Assembly: GCA_016222805.1 (NCBI GenBank)
Contig: JACRQG010000040.1
Span: 76,687 to 140,686, forward strand
Length of the DNA: 64,000 bases
DNA from: Verrucomicrobiota bacterium
Lineage (GTDB): Bacteria > Verrucomicrobiota > Verrucomicrobiia > Opitutales > Opitutaceae
Direction: 5' to 3'
The notes beneath the pieces were generated by a model. It did not search any database. It was not told the DNA's origin and was given only the letters and a program-made list of their open reading frames with translations. Position 1 is the stretch's first letter. Every line of letters begins with the position of its first letter. Shown here one piece after another: positions 33,575-41,603 of this stretch. The translations under genes were made by a program, and so were the position numbers.

Positions 33575-34840
33575 ATGTACCGCCGCCGTTTCCTCACCGC
33601 CACCGTGGCGAGCCCGATGCTGGCCGCACTCGCGGCCGCCACGAAGAGCCGCCGTCCGCGGCTCGTCCTGCGGTCGTCCTGGCAAACCGTGAACATCGGC
33701 GACATCGGGCACACGCCGGGCGTGCTGGCCCTGCTGGAGCGACACCTGCCGGAAGTGGAGGTCACCCTCTGGCCGATGGACGTGCGCAACGGCGTCGAGG
33801 AACTGTTGCGGCGGCGGTTTCCGGGGCTGCGAATCGTGCGCACCAAGGAGGCCGCGTACGCGGCGGGTGACTTCCTCCTGCACGGTTCCGGGCCGTACCT
33901 GACGGCGCACCGGGACGTGGCGGCCTGGCGCAAGGAGACCGGGAAGCCGTACGGCGTCTACGGCATCACCATGGCGGCGGCGGGCGACCCGGGCTTGCGG
34001 ATCATGAGGAACAACGGGCTGGACGACTACACGCGCGAACTTCTCAGCGGGGCGAGTTTCGTGTTCCTGCGCGACGGCGTCTCGCTCGAGGTGGTGCGCC
34101 GCGGGGGCGTGACCGCCCCGGTGGTGGAGTTTGGCCCGGACGGTGCCTTCGCCGCCGACGTGCGGAATGACTCCGCGGCCACGTCCTTTCTCGCGGCGCA
34201 CGGGTTGGCGGAGGGGCGGTTCGTCTGTGTGATTCCCAATCTGCGCAATGCGCCCTATTGGAAGGTGAAGCCGAACTATCCCTTCGACGAGGCGAAGCAC
34301 CGGCGCAATGAGGAGATGAAGGAGCATGATCACGCGCCGCTGCGGGCGGCGATGATCGCGATCGCCCGCCAGACGCCCCTGAAGCTTCTCGTGGTCCCGG
34401 AGGACTCCACCCAGATGGAGACAGGCCGGGAGCTGCTCGTCGACCCGCTGCCGGCCGATGTTCGGTCGAAGGTGGTCTGGCGGGAGAAGTTCTGGCTGAC
34501 CGACGAGGCGCTCAGTACCTATGTGCGCTCCGCCGGGCTCGTGAGCAACGAGATGCACAGCCCGATCCTGTGCCTCGGCAACGGCATTCCGGCGATCGTC
34601 TGCCGCTTTGTCGAACAGACGACGAAGGGGTTCATGTGGCGCGACATCGGCCTCGGCGACTGGCTGTTCGACCTCGACCGGCCCGAGGAGGTGGCGCGAC
34701 TCGTCCCGACGGCGCTGGCGATGGTGACGGATCCCGCGGCGACCCAGGCCCGGGTGGCGGCCGCGCGCCGCGTCGTGCAGGCGCGCCAGCAGCGCACGAT
34801 GGAGGTGTTGGCGCGCGCACTCGGGATCCCGCCCGGGTAA
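33575..34840 (+). CDS. Polysaccharide pyruvyl transferase-family protein with Tat-type signal
   Basis: A 421-residue protein with the PS_pyruv_trans layout: NIGDIGHTPGVLALLE at the start, GDFLLHGSGPYL, SFVFLRDGVSLEVVRR, VPEDSTQMETGRELL and the SNEMHSPILCLGNGIPAIVCRF block. Family members such as CsaB transfer pyruvate from PEP to cell-wall sugars. The N-terminus MYRRRFLTATVASPMLAALAA looks like a twin-arginine signal, which is unexpected for a PEP-using enzyme because PEP is cytoplasmic. It may bind a glycan instead. The gene stands alone, divergent from the TonB receptor and convergent with the RraA gene. Confidence 0.8.
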   Translation: MYRRRFLTATVASPMLAALAAATKSRRPRLVLRSSWQTVNIGDIGHTPGVLALLERHLPEVEVTLWPMDVRNGVEELLRRRFPGLRIVRTKEAAYAAGDFLLHGSGPYLTAHRDVAAWRKETGKPYGVYGITMAAAGDPGLRIMRNNGLDDYTRELLSGASFVFLRDGVSLEVVRRGGVTAPVVEFGPDGAFAADVRNDSAATSFLAAHGLAEGRFVCVIPNLRNAPYWKVKPNYPFDEAKHRRNEEMKEHDHAPLRAAMIAIARQTPLKLLVVPEDSTQMETGRELLVDPLPADVRSKVVWREKFWLTDEALSTYVRSAGLVSNEMHSPILCLGNGIPAIVCRFVEQTTKGFMWRDIGLGDWLFDLDRPEEVARLVPTALAMVTDPAATQARVAAARRVVQARQQRTMEVLARALGIPPG

Positions 34841-34992
34841 CCACGAGGGGTCGGCGTGACGGGTCGGCACTTGGCTCCAGGGGGCGTCGGACCGCGGGCG
34901 TGCGGCCGGCGCGGCGGACGCGCCGCCGGGTTGGCGATTTCGAGCGGAATCGCACGTGCCCGCGCGCCCGTTGGCCGAAGCCAGCAAGGTGG

Positions 34993-35038
34993 CTGCGCTT
35001 GAGCGCAGCGAAAGCGTGGTCGGGCGTAAGACCACGCT
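34993..35038. repeat. Paired hairpins (REP-like) in a convergent gap
   Basis: Two adjacent inverted repeats lie in the 287-bp gap 34841-35127: CTGCGCT/AGCGCAG (34993-35008) and the perfect 9-bp AGCGTGGTC/GACCACGCT with an 8-base loop (35013-35038). The rest of the gap has GC-rich text with GGGTCGGC direct repeats near its left end and no open reading frame that looks coding. The pairing of two stems is REP-like; it may also end transcripts of the two convergent genes. Confidence 0.45.
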
Positions 35039-35127
35039 GACGGTTGCCCGCCGGCGGCGCGTTGCGCTCCCCCGCGGCTACGTCAGCCGAGGAAAAGCCG
35101 GGCCAGCGACCTGCCGCCCGATCCCCT

Positions 35128-35883
35128 TCAAAAGTACCCGCCCTTTTCGGTGATCTGCCGGACGCTCTGCCCCTCGGCGACCCAGCCGAAGATCTTCTTC
35201 TCATTCGCGCGGATCTCCTCGGCGCGGACGAGGACATCGTAGGCAATGTCGCGCGGCACGACCACCACGCCGTCGATGTCGCCGAGAATCACGTCGCCGG
35301 GCTTGATCACGACGCCGCGGATGAGAATGGGCACTTGGTAGTGCGTGATGAGGCAGCGGCCGAGACTGCCATTCGGGATCCGGTATTTGTAGAACACCGG
35401 AAAGTCCTTTTCGAGGATCTGGTGGGTGTCGCGGATGCCGCCGTCGATCAGTGCGGCTTTGATGCCCTTGCCAACCGCGGTGGCGGTCATCACCCCGCCC
35501 CAGAGTGTGGCCTTTTCGTCGTTGCTGGTGTCCCAGACGACAAAGGCGTCCGCTTTCATTTCGTCGAGCATCTGGGTGCGGAAGGTCATTTCGCCGGTAA
35601 TCTTCACGTTGGGCGCGCTCTTCACCGTGAAGGCGATGCCGGCAACTGTGCGTTCCGGACGCAGCGGGATGAGCTGACCGATGCCCTGATCGAGCAGCGC
35701 GTGTTCGCGAAGCACGTCGCTGATCGCCCCGGTGTAGAGTTGCTCGTAACGAGCGAGCAACTCCTTCACGGGCACAGGAAACTCCTTCGTCGAGACGCTC
35801 TCGCGCGCCGCGATCAGTTTTTCGAGTTTCATCATCTGGGCTTCCTTTTGCAGGAGGCCTGCAGGCTGGGTGGCGGGATTCAT
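35128..35883 (-). CDS. RraA-family protein (HMG/oxaloacetate-type aldolase or decarboxylase fold)
   Basis: A 251-residue member of the RraA/4-hydroxy-4-methyl-2-oxoglutarate aldolase family. The block GGVMTATAVGKGIKAALIDG followed by GGIRD (Arg and Asp of the active site) and GDVILGDIDGVVVVP are diagnostic. Catabolic members cleave hydroxy-oxo diacids to pyruvate or decarboxylate oxaloacetate with a divalent metal. No signal peptide. An internal start at M17/M18 is possible. It lies 293 bp upstream of, and on the same strand as, the uxuA stop-side, so it is downstream of uxuA in transcription order. A role in uronate or ketodeoxy-acid metabolism is suggested by location only. Confidence 0.8.
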   Translation of the reverse strand: MNPATQPAGLLQKEAQMMKLEKLIAARESVSTKEFPVPVKELLARYEQLYTGAISDVLREHALLDQGIGQLIPLRPERTVAGIAFTVKSAPNVKITGEMTFRTQMLDEMKADAFVVWDTSNDEKATLWGGVMTATAVGKGIKAALIDGGIRDTHQILEKDFPVFYKYRIPNGSLGRCLITHYQVPILIRGVVIKPGDVILGDIDGVVVVPRDIAYDVLVRAEEIRANEKKIFGWVAEGQSVRQITEKGGYF

Positions 35884-36176
35884 GGATAGTAAAGGGGGCG
35901 ATTAGCCACGGAGCACCGAGAGCGGTCAGGGGTGGTCTGAGCTGGCAGAATTTGAGCGGATGGAACGACGAAAAACACGAAACACCCCAAATCGGGCATT
36001 GGCTGGTAGGATCGAAATTCGTGATCGTCTCAATGCCGGGTGTGGCCTGAGCGAGCCGGCCTCGCCGCGGTTGGAATACCTTTCGTGGTTTTGGTGGGTT
36101 TCGTGGTGATCTCTCCCCGCTTTAGTTCGTTCTACTCCTCGGTGCCTCTGCGCCTCGGTGGTGAACAGCGCGGACC
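35884..36176. repeat. Gap with inverted copies of two short extragenic repeats
   Basis: No gene is visible in these 293 bases. An element of the form CGAAAAACACGAAACACC (35968-35986) faces TTTCGTGGTTTTGGTGGG and TTTCGTGGT (36081-36107). A second, CCACGGAGCACCGAGAG (35906-35922), faces CCTCGGTGCCTCTGCGCC and CTCGGTGG (36137-36161), in which CCTCGGTG is directly repeated 16 bp apart. The nested inverted order could fold into one long imperfect hairpin. Similar text occurs at 25181-25206. Confidence 0.45.
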
Positions 36177-37145
36177 TCAGGAGTAGGGGATGCCGGACGC
36201 ATCGAGGATGCCTTTCATGTATCCGAGGGCGAAGAGGCGGCCGAGGTAGGCATAACCGTGCGGCAGGTCTTCCTCGCCGGCGAGTGACGGCACATGGTCC
36301 ACGCGGATGGGGCCACGGAAACCGATTTCATGATACAGCCGCAGCATCGCCGGCATGTCGGTCGGCCCGGCGTCGTGGAACGTCTCGGTAAAGTCGCTGG
36401 CCGTGCCCGCGACGTCGCGAAAGTGGACAAAGGCGATCCGCGGCGCGAAGCGGCGGGCGGTGGCCGGCAGGTCGCAGCCCATGAGGCGAAAATTGGCCTG
36501 ACAGAACGTGAGGCGGTGCGCCGGCGAATCGCTCAGTGCCATCGCGCGGGCGAAGGCCTCCGGGTTCGTGAAGATGCGGCCGACCCCGCGCAGCGGCGAC
36601 AACGGGGGATCGTCCGGGTGCAGGCCCATCGCCACACCGGCCTTCTCCGCCGCCGGCAGCACGGCACGAAGGAAGTAGGTGTAGTTCTCCCAGAGCTTCT
36701 CCTCGGCAACCTGTTCCTCGGCCGCGACCGGCGTGGCATCAAGTGCGGCCAGCTGAAAGCGGTTCGTGAGGGCGCCACCGCGCGTCGGCACGTGTGTCTG
36801 CGTCCGACACCAGCCGAGCGTGGCCATGAAATTGTAGCAGAGCAGGCCGATGCCGAGTTCGCCCATGTTGGCCAGCAGGCGGCAGTAGAGCGCGAGATCC
36901 TCGTCGCGGCCGGGGAGTCCGAGCTTGATGCGCCGCATGTCGAACTCATCGCCCTCCAAGCCGAGCAACGTGAACCCGGCCGCCGCAAAATTGCGCTGCA
37001 CGGTGCGGAGCGCGTCGCGGTCCCACGGGGGGGGCAGTCCGGTGTCGCGGGGATGACAGCGGGCAATGGCATGCGTGACCCCCGCCTGCCGGGCGTAATC
37101 CCAGGAGCGGTCGCGCTGGGGGGGGAGAAAGTCCGTGAGAATCAT
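36177..37145 (-). CDS. uxuA: D-mannonate dehydratase
   Basis: A 322-residue enzyme that dehydrates D-mannonate to 2-keto-3-deoxy-D-gluconate, the last common step of the glucuronate pathway before KDG phosphorylation. Metal and active-site blocks are visible: GLHPDDPP, FCQANFRLMG, FVHFRDV, TFHDAG, YHEIGFRGPIRVDHVP. It starts at the ATG at 37143-37145, 5 bases after the iclR stop, so the two form a transcription unit. It is shorter than the roughly 350-395 residues usual for UxuA, with a compact C-terminus, but all named motifs remain. The matching isomerase and oxidoreductase lie in the divergent operon (47785-50041). Confidence 0.9.
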   Translation of the reverse strand: MILTDFLPPQRDRSWDYARQAGVTHAIARCHPRDTGLPPPWDRDALRTVQRNFAAAGFTLLGLEGDEFDMRRIKLGLPGRDEDLALYCRLLANMGELGIGLLCYNFMATLGWCRTQTHVPTRGGALTNRFQLAALDATPVAAEEQVAEEKLWENYTYFLRAVLPAAEKAGVAMGLHPDDPPLSPLRGVGRIFTNPEAFARAMALSDSPAHRLTFCQANFRLMGCDLPATARRFAPRIAFVHFRDVAGTASDFTETFHDAGPTDMPAMLRLYHEIGFRGPIRVDHVPSLAGEEDLPHGYAYLGRLFALGYMKGILDASGIPYS

Positions 37146-37150
37146 CGGGC

Positions 37151-37927
37151 TCAGCGGGTGGCGGCCGAACCGACGGGCAGGTCGCCATGGAGCAGGGCAC
37201 AGCAACGGGCCGCAGTTTCAGTCACCAGTCGGTGGTTGGTCTTGAGTTGGGCGCCGGCGAAATCCTCGCGGAAACCGATCGCCGTGAGGGCGGCGATCAC
37301 GGCACCGCTGCGATCGCGGAGGGGGGCGGAGATCGCGAAAATGGTTGGCCGGTAGCTGCCGGTGTCGGCGCAGACTCCCGTGCGGACGACCTGGCGAATC
37401 CGGCGGGCGACATTCACGCGGGTCTGAAACTTCCAGCACTCCGGCGGCGCGGCCTCGATGATCTGCTGGCGCGTCGTCTCATCCAGCGCGCTGAGCAGCA
37501 CCGCCCCGGACGCGCCAATCACCAGGTGGAAGGCGCCGCCCATCTTCACGTGCACCGAGGCGGAGCGGGGCGATTCGGCGCGGAAGATCGTGATGTCGAA
37601 GTTGCCCTGACGGACCGAGAGTTTTGTCGTGAGCCCCGTCTCCCGGCTGAGGGCGAGGAGGGGATCACGCACCGTCTCGATCAGCAGTTCGTGCCGCACG
37701 AGCGGCTGCAGCAGGGGCAGCAGGCCGAAGGAGAGTTCGTATTGCCCGCCCTCGACCTGCCGCACCCAGTCCTCCTGCGCGAGTGTCTGCAGCAGGCGGT
37801 ACATGGTGGAGTGGGGCACCCCAAGCGTCTGTTCCAGCGCCTTCATCGTCGTGTGGCCGCGACCTTCCGCGATGAGCCGCAGCACCGCGATGGACTTTTG
37901 CAGGACAGGAATCGTGTAGGAAGGCAT
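37151..37927 (-). CDS. IclR-family transcriptional regulator
   Basis: A 258-residue regulator with the winged HTH of the family (VLQKSIAVLRLIAEGRGHTTMKALEQTLGVPHSTMYRLLQTL) and the C-terminal ligand-binding domain (LLALSRETGLTTKLSVRQG, ISAPLRDRSGAVIAALTAIG). The start at 37927 (MPSYTIPVLQK) was chosen because HTH positions then match the family; 30 further upstream residues are possible but run into the operator. It is co-transcribed with uxuA and divergent from the large glucuronate operon at 38135. As with KdgR-type IclR proteins it may sense KDG or a uronate intermediate; that is inference. Confidence 0.9.
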   Translation of the reverse strand: MPSYTIPVLQKSIAVLRLIAEGRGHTTMKALEQTLGVPHSTMYRLLQTLAQEDWVRQVEGGQYELSFGLLPLLQPLVRHELLIETVRDPLLALSRETGLTTKLSVRQGNFDITIFRAESPRSASVHVKMGGAFHLVIGASGAVLLSALDETTRQQIIEAAPPECWKFQTRVNVARRIRQVVRTGVCADTGSYRPTIFAISAPLRDRSGAVIAALTAIGFREDFAGAQLKTNHRLVTETAARCCALLHGDLPVGSAATR

Positions 37928-37987
37928 GGCGGGGCCGGCAGGGCAGGAGGCGGCCGCACTCAAGACCTCCTCCCCGGCGGGCTCAAT

Positions 37988-38004
37988 CCAATATTCTCTA
38001 TTGG
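37988..38004. promoter_or_regulatory. Candidate IclR operator, CCAATA-N5-TATTGG
   Basis: A perfect inverted repeat with 6-bp arms and a 5-base spacer (TTCTC) lies in the 207-bp iclR/TonB-receptor divergent region, 61 bases upstream of the iclR start. It is the most AT-rich stretch there. A -35-like TTGACG (38027-38032) faces the receptor operon, and TTGGCT with AATATT about 16 bases on faces iclR, so the palindrome overlaps the iclR promoter. The length fits IclR-family sites. A binding role is inferred. Confidence 0.5.
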
Positions 38005-38134
38005 ACAAAAAAGCCAATTAGAGGAATTGACGCCGTCGCGGCGGAGGACCGACGTAGGGAGGTCGCGCCTGCTGCCGCGCCACCCCTCAGCTCCAACCCC
38101 AGTCTGGCTTCACCTTTTCCCCTACCTCACCGCC

Positions 38135-41100
38135 ATGAAGTCCCCGATTACCCCGTGCCCGCCCTCCCGCCTGCCCTTGGTTCTCGTCGCCGTCCTCCCC
38201 TTTCTGCCGCACTCGCTTTCCGCCCAGGCACCGGGCCCGAAAGCGAAGGACGAGGAGGTCCTCGTGATGTCGCCCTTCACGGTGCAAACGAGCAAGGACA
38301 TCGGCTACGAGGCCAGTCGCACGCTCGCCGGCATGGGGCTTAACACCAAGCTCACGGATCTGGGCGCCTCCGTTTCCGTTGTCACCTCGAAGTTCCTCGA
38401 GGACACCGGTTCGACCAAGCTGGGCGAAGTGCTGGTCTACCAGGCCAACATGGACGTGAAGGGCTTTGGCGGCGGTTTCTCCGGCGTAACTCCTGCGCAG
38501 GGCGGAGTGACCGGCGAGCCCACGCTGAGCAACAGCCAGACCGGCACGCGGGTGCGCGGCCTCGCCGATGCCACCCTGGCGCGAAACTTCTTCCGCAGCA
38601 TCATTCCGATGGAGGGCTACAACACGGATCGCGTGGAGATGAACCGCGGCGCCAACGCGCTGCTCTTCGGTGTCGGCAGCCCGGCTGGCATTGTCAACAC
38701 GTCCACGACGTCGGCGGAACTGGGCCGCGACTTCGGCAGCCTGGAGTTTCTCGGTGGCAGCTATGGCACGTGGCGCGCTGGGCTGAATTACAACGCTGCC
38801 CCTGCCCGCGGCGAGGTGGCGTTCCGCGTCTCGGCGGTCAAGGGCGACGAACGCTTCCAGCAGAAATTCGCGTACTCGGACACCGAGCGGAAATACGTGG
38901 CCGGGGCCTGGGAGATCAAGCCCCTGCGTGACCGCGGGGTCCTTGATTCCACGACGTTCCGGGCCGCCTATGAAAGCGGCCGGATCGAGTCCAACAAACC
39001 CCGGGTGCTGACGCCGACGGACCGGCTCTCGTCCTGGTTCGATGCCACGCTCCCGGACAACCTCAAGGCCCTGGGGGCGCGCGGGAAGGTGAGCTACGAC
39101 CCCACGGCCGGACCGTTCAACGTCTTCACCGCCTCCGCGCGCAACGCCACCCTCGGTGTGATCAACAACGTCAATCGTTCGCCCACGTTCTTCTTCCAGA
39201 GCGTCAATGCGACTGCGCCACGGGACAATGTCCCGACCACCGCCGCCGGTCAGGCGCTCTTGGGGCGCCCGTTGGTGTCGAACAACGTCTACTATCCGAC
39301 GACTGGGCTCACGGGCACGGCGGTGGGCGCCTTTTCCCGGGAGATGAGCCGCGTGCGGCTTGATTACGGCATGCCGGATCAGGCGTTTTACCTCGCGGAG
39401 AATCTGCGGGATCCCTCGACGTTTGATTTCTTCAACAACCTGCTGGTGGGCCCCAATTCGCTGGGCGTGTCGAACCTGATGTCGGCCGATTTGTCCCTGC
39501 AGCAGCTGGCGTTCAAGCGCAAAGCGGGCATCGAGCTTTCGTACAATCGCCAGCGCTGGGATGAGAGCCTGCAGAACCTGCTCTCCGAGAGCGATCCCTA
39601 CATCTCCATCGATGTGAACACCCGCATGTGGACCGGCGAAGTGAATCCAAACTTCGGCCGGCCGTTTATCTCGACCGCGGGTTCCGCGAGCTACAATGAG
39701 CAGCGGATTGAGACCTCGCGGGCGAAGCTCTTCTACGAGCTCAACCTGGCGGAGATTTGGAAAAACCAGGTGGGCGGGATTCTCGGGAAGCACGTGTTTT
39801 CCCTGCTGGAGCAGCGGGAAAAGCTGCGCACGGAGTCCCACAACGGCGGCTCGCTCTTTTACACGGCCGATCGGTGGACCAACGGTAACGACCAGAATCG
39901 GCGCGCGGCGCAGAGCAAGCAGATCGTGGCCTGGGTCTACCTCGGCCCCTCCCTGGCCTCGGCCACGACGCCCAGCGGCGCCCAGCTCTCCGGCTTGCAG
40001 CAGAATCTGATGAACTTCCACCAGGAGGTGAATGGCAAGGGCGTCGTCCTGGCCCGTTTGCAGGCCCCCAGCGCCGCGGTGGCCCAGCAGCCGGCCTACG
40101 CGGTCACCACGCAGGCGCTGACGGTGGAGAAGGAGGACCGGCGGGTGAGCCACACGGCGGGCTCGGCCAATCTCGACGAGCGTACGCTGGACTCGCAGGC
40201 CTTCGCGCTCCAGAGCAACTGGCTCTGGGATACCGTGGTCTCGACCGTGGGCTGGAGGCGGGAGGAGTCTTCCATTCTCGGCGTGAGCGCGCCGGCGGAT
40301 CCGAACGGCGAAGGCTTCGTGCTGGTGGACGCGCCCACCTTCAGCCTGAGCAACCCGGCCATCGTGCCGCAGAAGTTCAGCAAGACGCTGTTCGCCTGGA
40401 GCGGCGTGGCCAAAATGCCGGAAAAGTGGCTGCGCCGGATCCCGCTGCTCACGGCGCTGAACGTCTATTTCGGTAAGTCGGAGAATTTCAGCCCGCCGAG
40501 CGGCCGCACGATTGACACCTTTGGCCAGGAGATCGCGCCGCCGCGCGGCATCACCGAGGAAAAGGGCCTCTACTTCGAGGCCTTCGAAGGCCGGTTCACG
40601 GCGCGCGTCAATTTCTTCAAGACCACCCAGACCGGAAGTTTCAACGGCTCCGTGGGTGGAGTTCCCGCGGCGATCCTGAGCCTTCACCAACAAGCTTATA
40701 ACGCCGTAAAGGCCGGGGCCGCTCGCGATGGGGGCAACGGCTTTCCGGTCAACTACGTCGCTCCGCCGCAGGCGCTCCTCGATTTGTTCAGCTGGAGGAT
40801 CCAGAATGGCACGGGCACCTACACGGATCCCGGAGTTCGGGACACGAGCGACTTTGTGACCAAGGGCAAGGAATTCGAGTTCCTGTTCCGCGCCATGCGC
40901 GGTCTCACCTTTGTGCTCAATGTCTCAGAGCAGGAGTCTGTGCGCAGCAACACCGGCGCCGCGACCAAGAAACTCCTCTTTGGCACGCCGACGGCCACCG
41001 GCAAGCCGATCGCGACCGAATGGCTGGCGCCCTGGGCCAACCAGGTGGCGCTCAACGTTGGCGCCGTTGGCAAGGAGGGCACCAACGACGTGAACATTCT

Positions 41101-41599
41101 GAACAACAACTTCCAGACGAACGTGCTGAACCGCTTCAACACGGCCATCTCGGGCGATGGGGCGCTGGTGCAGGAGCTGCGCAAATGGCGGGCGAACTTC
41201 GTGGGCAATTATGAGTTCCAGGGCGAGCGCCTGAAGGGCTTCGGGGTCGGCTCCGGCCTGCGCTGGCTGGACAAGTCGGCGATTGGCTATCCGGTCGCGT
41301 CCTTCCGCGCCGACCTCACGCCGGTGCCGGCAGGCGGACCGGCGTTGCCCAGTGACATCCGGATTTCCGATGTCAGAAATCCGCACTTCGGACCGACCGA
41401 GACGCGGGTCGACGCCTGGATTTCCTACCAGCGAAAGATCCTGAAGGGAAAGGTGGACTGGAAAACCCAGCTCAACGTCCGCAACCTGCTTACGCATGAC
41501 GAGCTGGTGCCCGTCGGCATCAATCCGGATGGCAAGGTCGCGGTCTGGTCGATCGCCGAAGGGCGCAAGTTCACGCTCTCAACCAAGTTTTCGTTCTAA
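38135..41599 (+). CDS. TonB-dependent outer-membrane receptor (large Opitutaceae type)
   Basis: A 1154-residue receptor whose mature part begins with EEVLVMSPFTVQTSKDIGYEASRTLAG, followed by the plug (LGASVSVVTSKFLEDTGSTKLGEVLVY, GTRVRGLADATLARNFF, TDRVEMNRGANALLFGVGSPAGIVN) and barrel ending in FTLSTKFSF. It lacks an N-terminal carboxypeptidase-like domain. The ATG at 38135 starts a signal peptide (LPLVLVAVLPFLPHSLSAQA) and is preceded by a CT-rich leader without Shine-Dalgarno. It heads the nine-gene glucuronate operon and the next gene begins 4 bases after its stop, so it probably imports glucuronate-bearing oligosaccharides. Confidence 0.93.
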   Translation: MKSPITPCPPSRLPLVLVAVLPFLPHSLSAQAPGPKAKDEEVLVMSPFTVQTSKDIGYEASRTLAGMGLNTKLTDLGASVSVVTSKFLEDTGSTKLGEVLVYQANMDVKGFGGGFSGVTPAQGGVTGEPTLSNSQTGTRVRGLADATLARNFFRSIIPMEGYNTDRVEMNRGANALLFGVGSPAGIVNTSTTSAELGRDFGSLEFLGGSYGTWRAGLNYNAAPARGEVAFRVSAVKGDERFQQKFAYSDTERKYVAGAWEIKPLRDRGVLDSTTFRAAYESGRIESNKPRVLTPTDRLSSWFDATLPDNLKALGARGKVSYDPTAGPFNVFTASARNATLGVINNVNRSPTFFFQSVNATAPRDNVPTTAAGQALLGRPLVSNNVYYPTTGLTGTAVGAFSREMSRVRLDYGMPDQAFYLAENLRDPSTFDFFNNLLVGPNSLGVSNLMSADLSLQQLAFKRKAGIELSYNRQRWDESLQNLLSESDPYISIDVNTRMWTGEVNPNFGRPFISTAGSASYNEQRIETSRAKLFYELNLAEIWKNQVGGILGKHVFSLLEQREKLRTESHNGGSLFYTADRWTNGNDQNRRAAQSKQIVAWVYLGPSLASATTPSGAQLSGLQQNLMNFHQEVNGKGVVLARLQAPSAAVAQQPAYAVTTQALTVEKEDRRVSHTAGSANLDERTLDSQAFALQSNWLWDTVVSTVGWRREESSILGVSAPADPNGEGFVLVDAPTFSLSNPAIVPQKFSKTLFAWSGVAKMPEKWLRRIPLLTALNVYFGKSENFSPPSGRTIDTFGQEIAPPRGITEEKGLYFEAFEGRFTARVNFFKTTQTGSFNGSVGGVPAAILSLHQQAYNAVKAGAARDGGNGFPVNYVAPPQALLDLFSWRIQNGTGTYTDPGVRDTSDFVTKGKEFEFLFRAMRGLTFVLNVSEQESVRSNTGAATKKLLFGTPTATGKPIATEWLAPWANQVALNVGAVGKEGTNDVNILNNNFQTNVLNRFNTAISGDGALVQELRKWRANFVGNYEFQGERLKGFGVGSGLRWLDKSAIGYPVASFRADLTPVPAGGPALPSDIRISDVRNPHFGPTETRVDAWISYQRKILKGKVDWKTQLNVRNLLTHDELVPVGINPDGKVAVWSIAEGRKFTLSTKFSF

Positions 41600-41603
41600 C
41601 TTC

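Noticed and set aside
38087..40693. Long minus-strand open frame opposite the TonB receptor
   Set aside because: Antisense shadow of a clear receptor gene; composition is Arg/Gly/Val-rich without domains.
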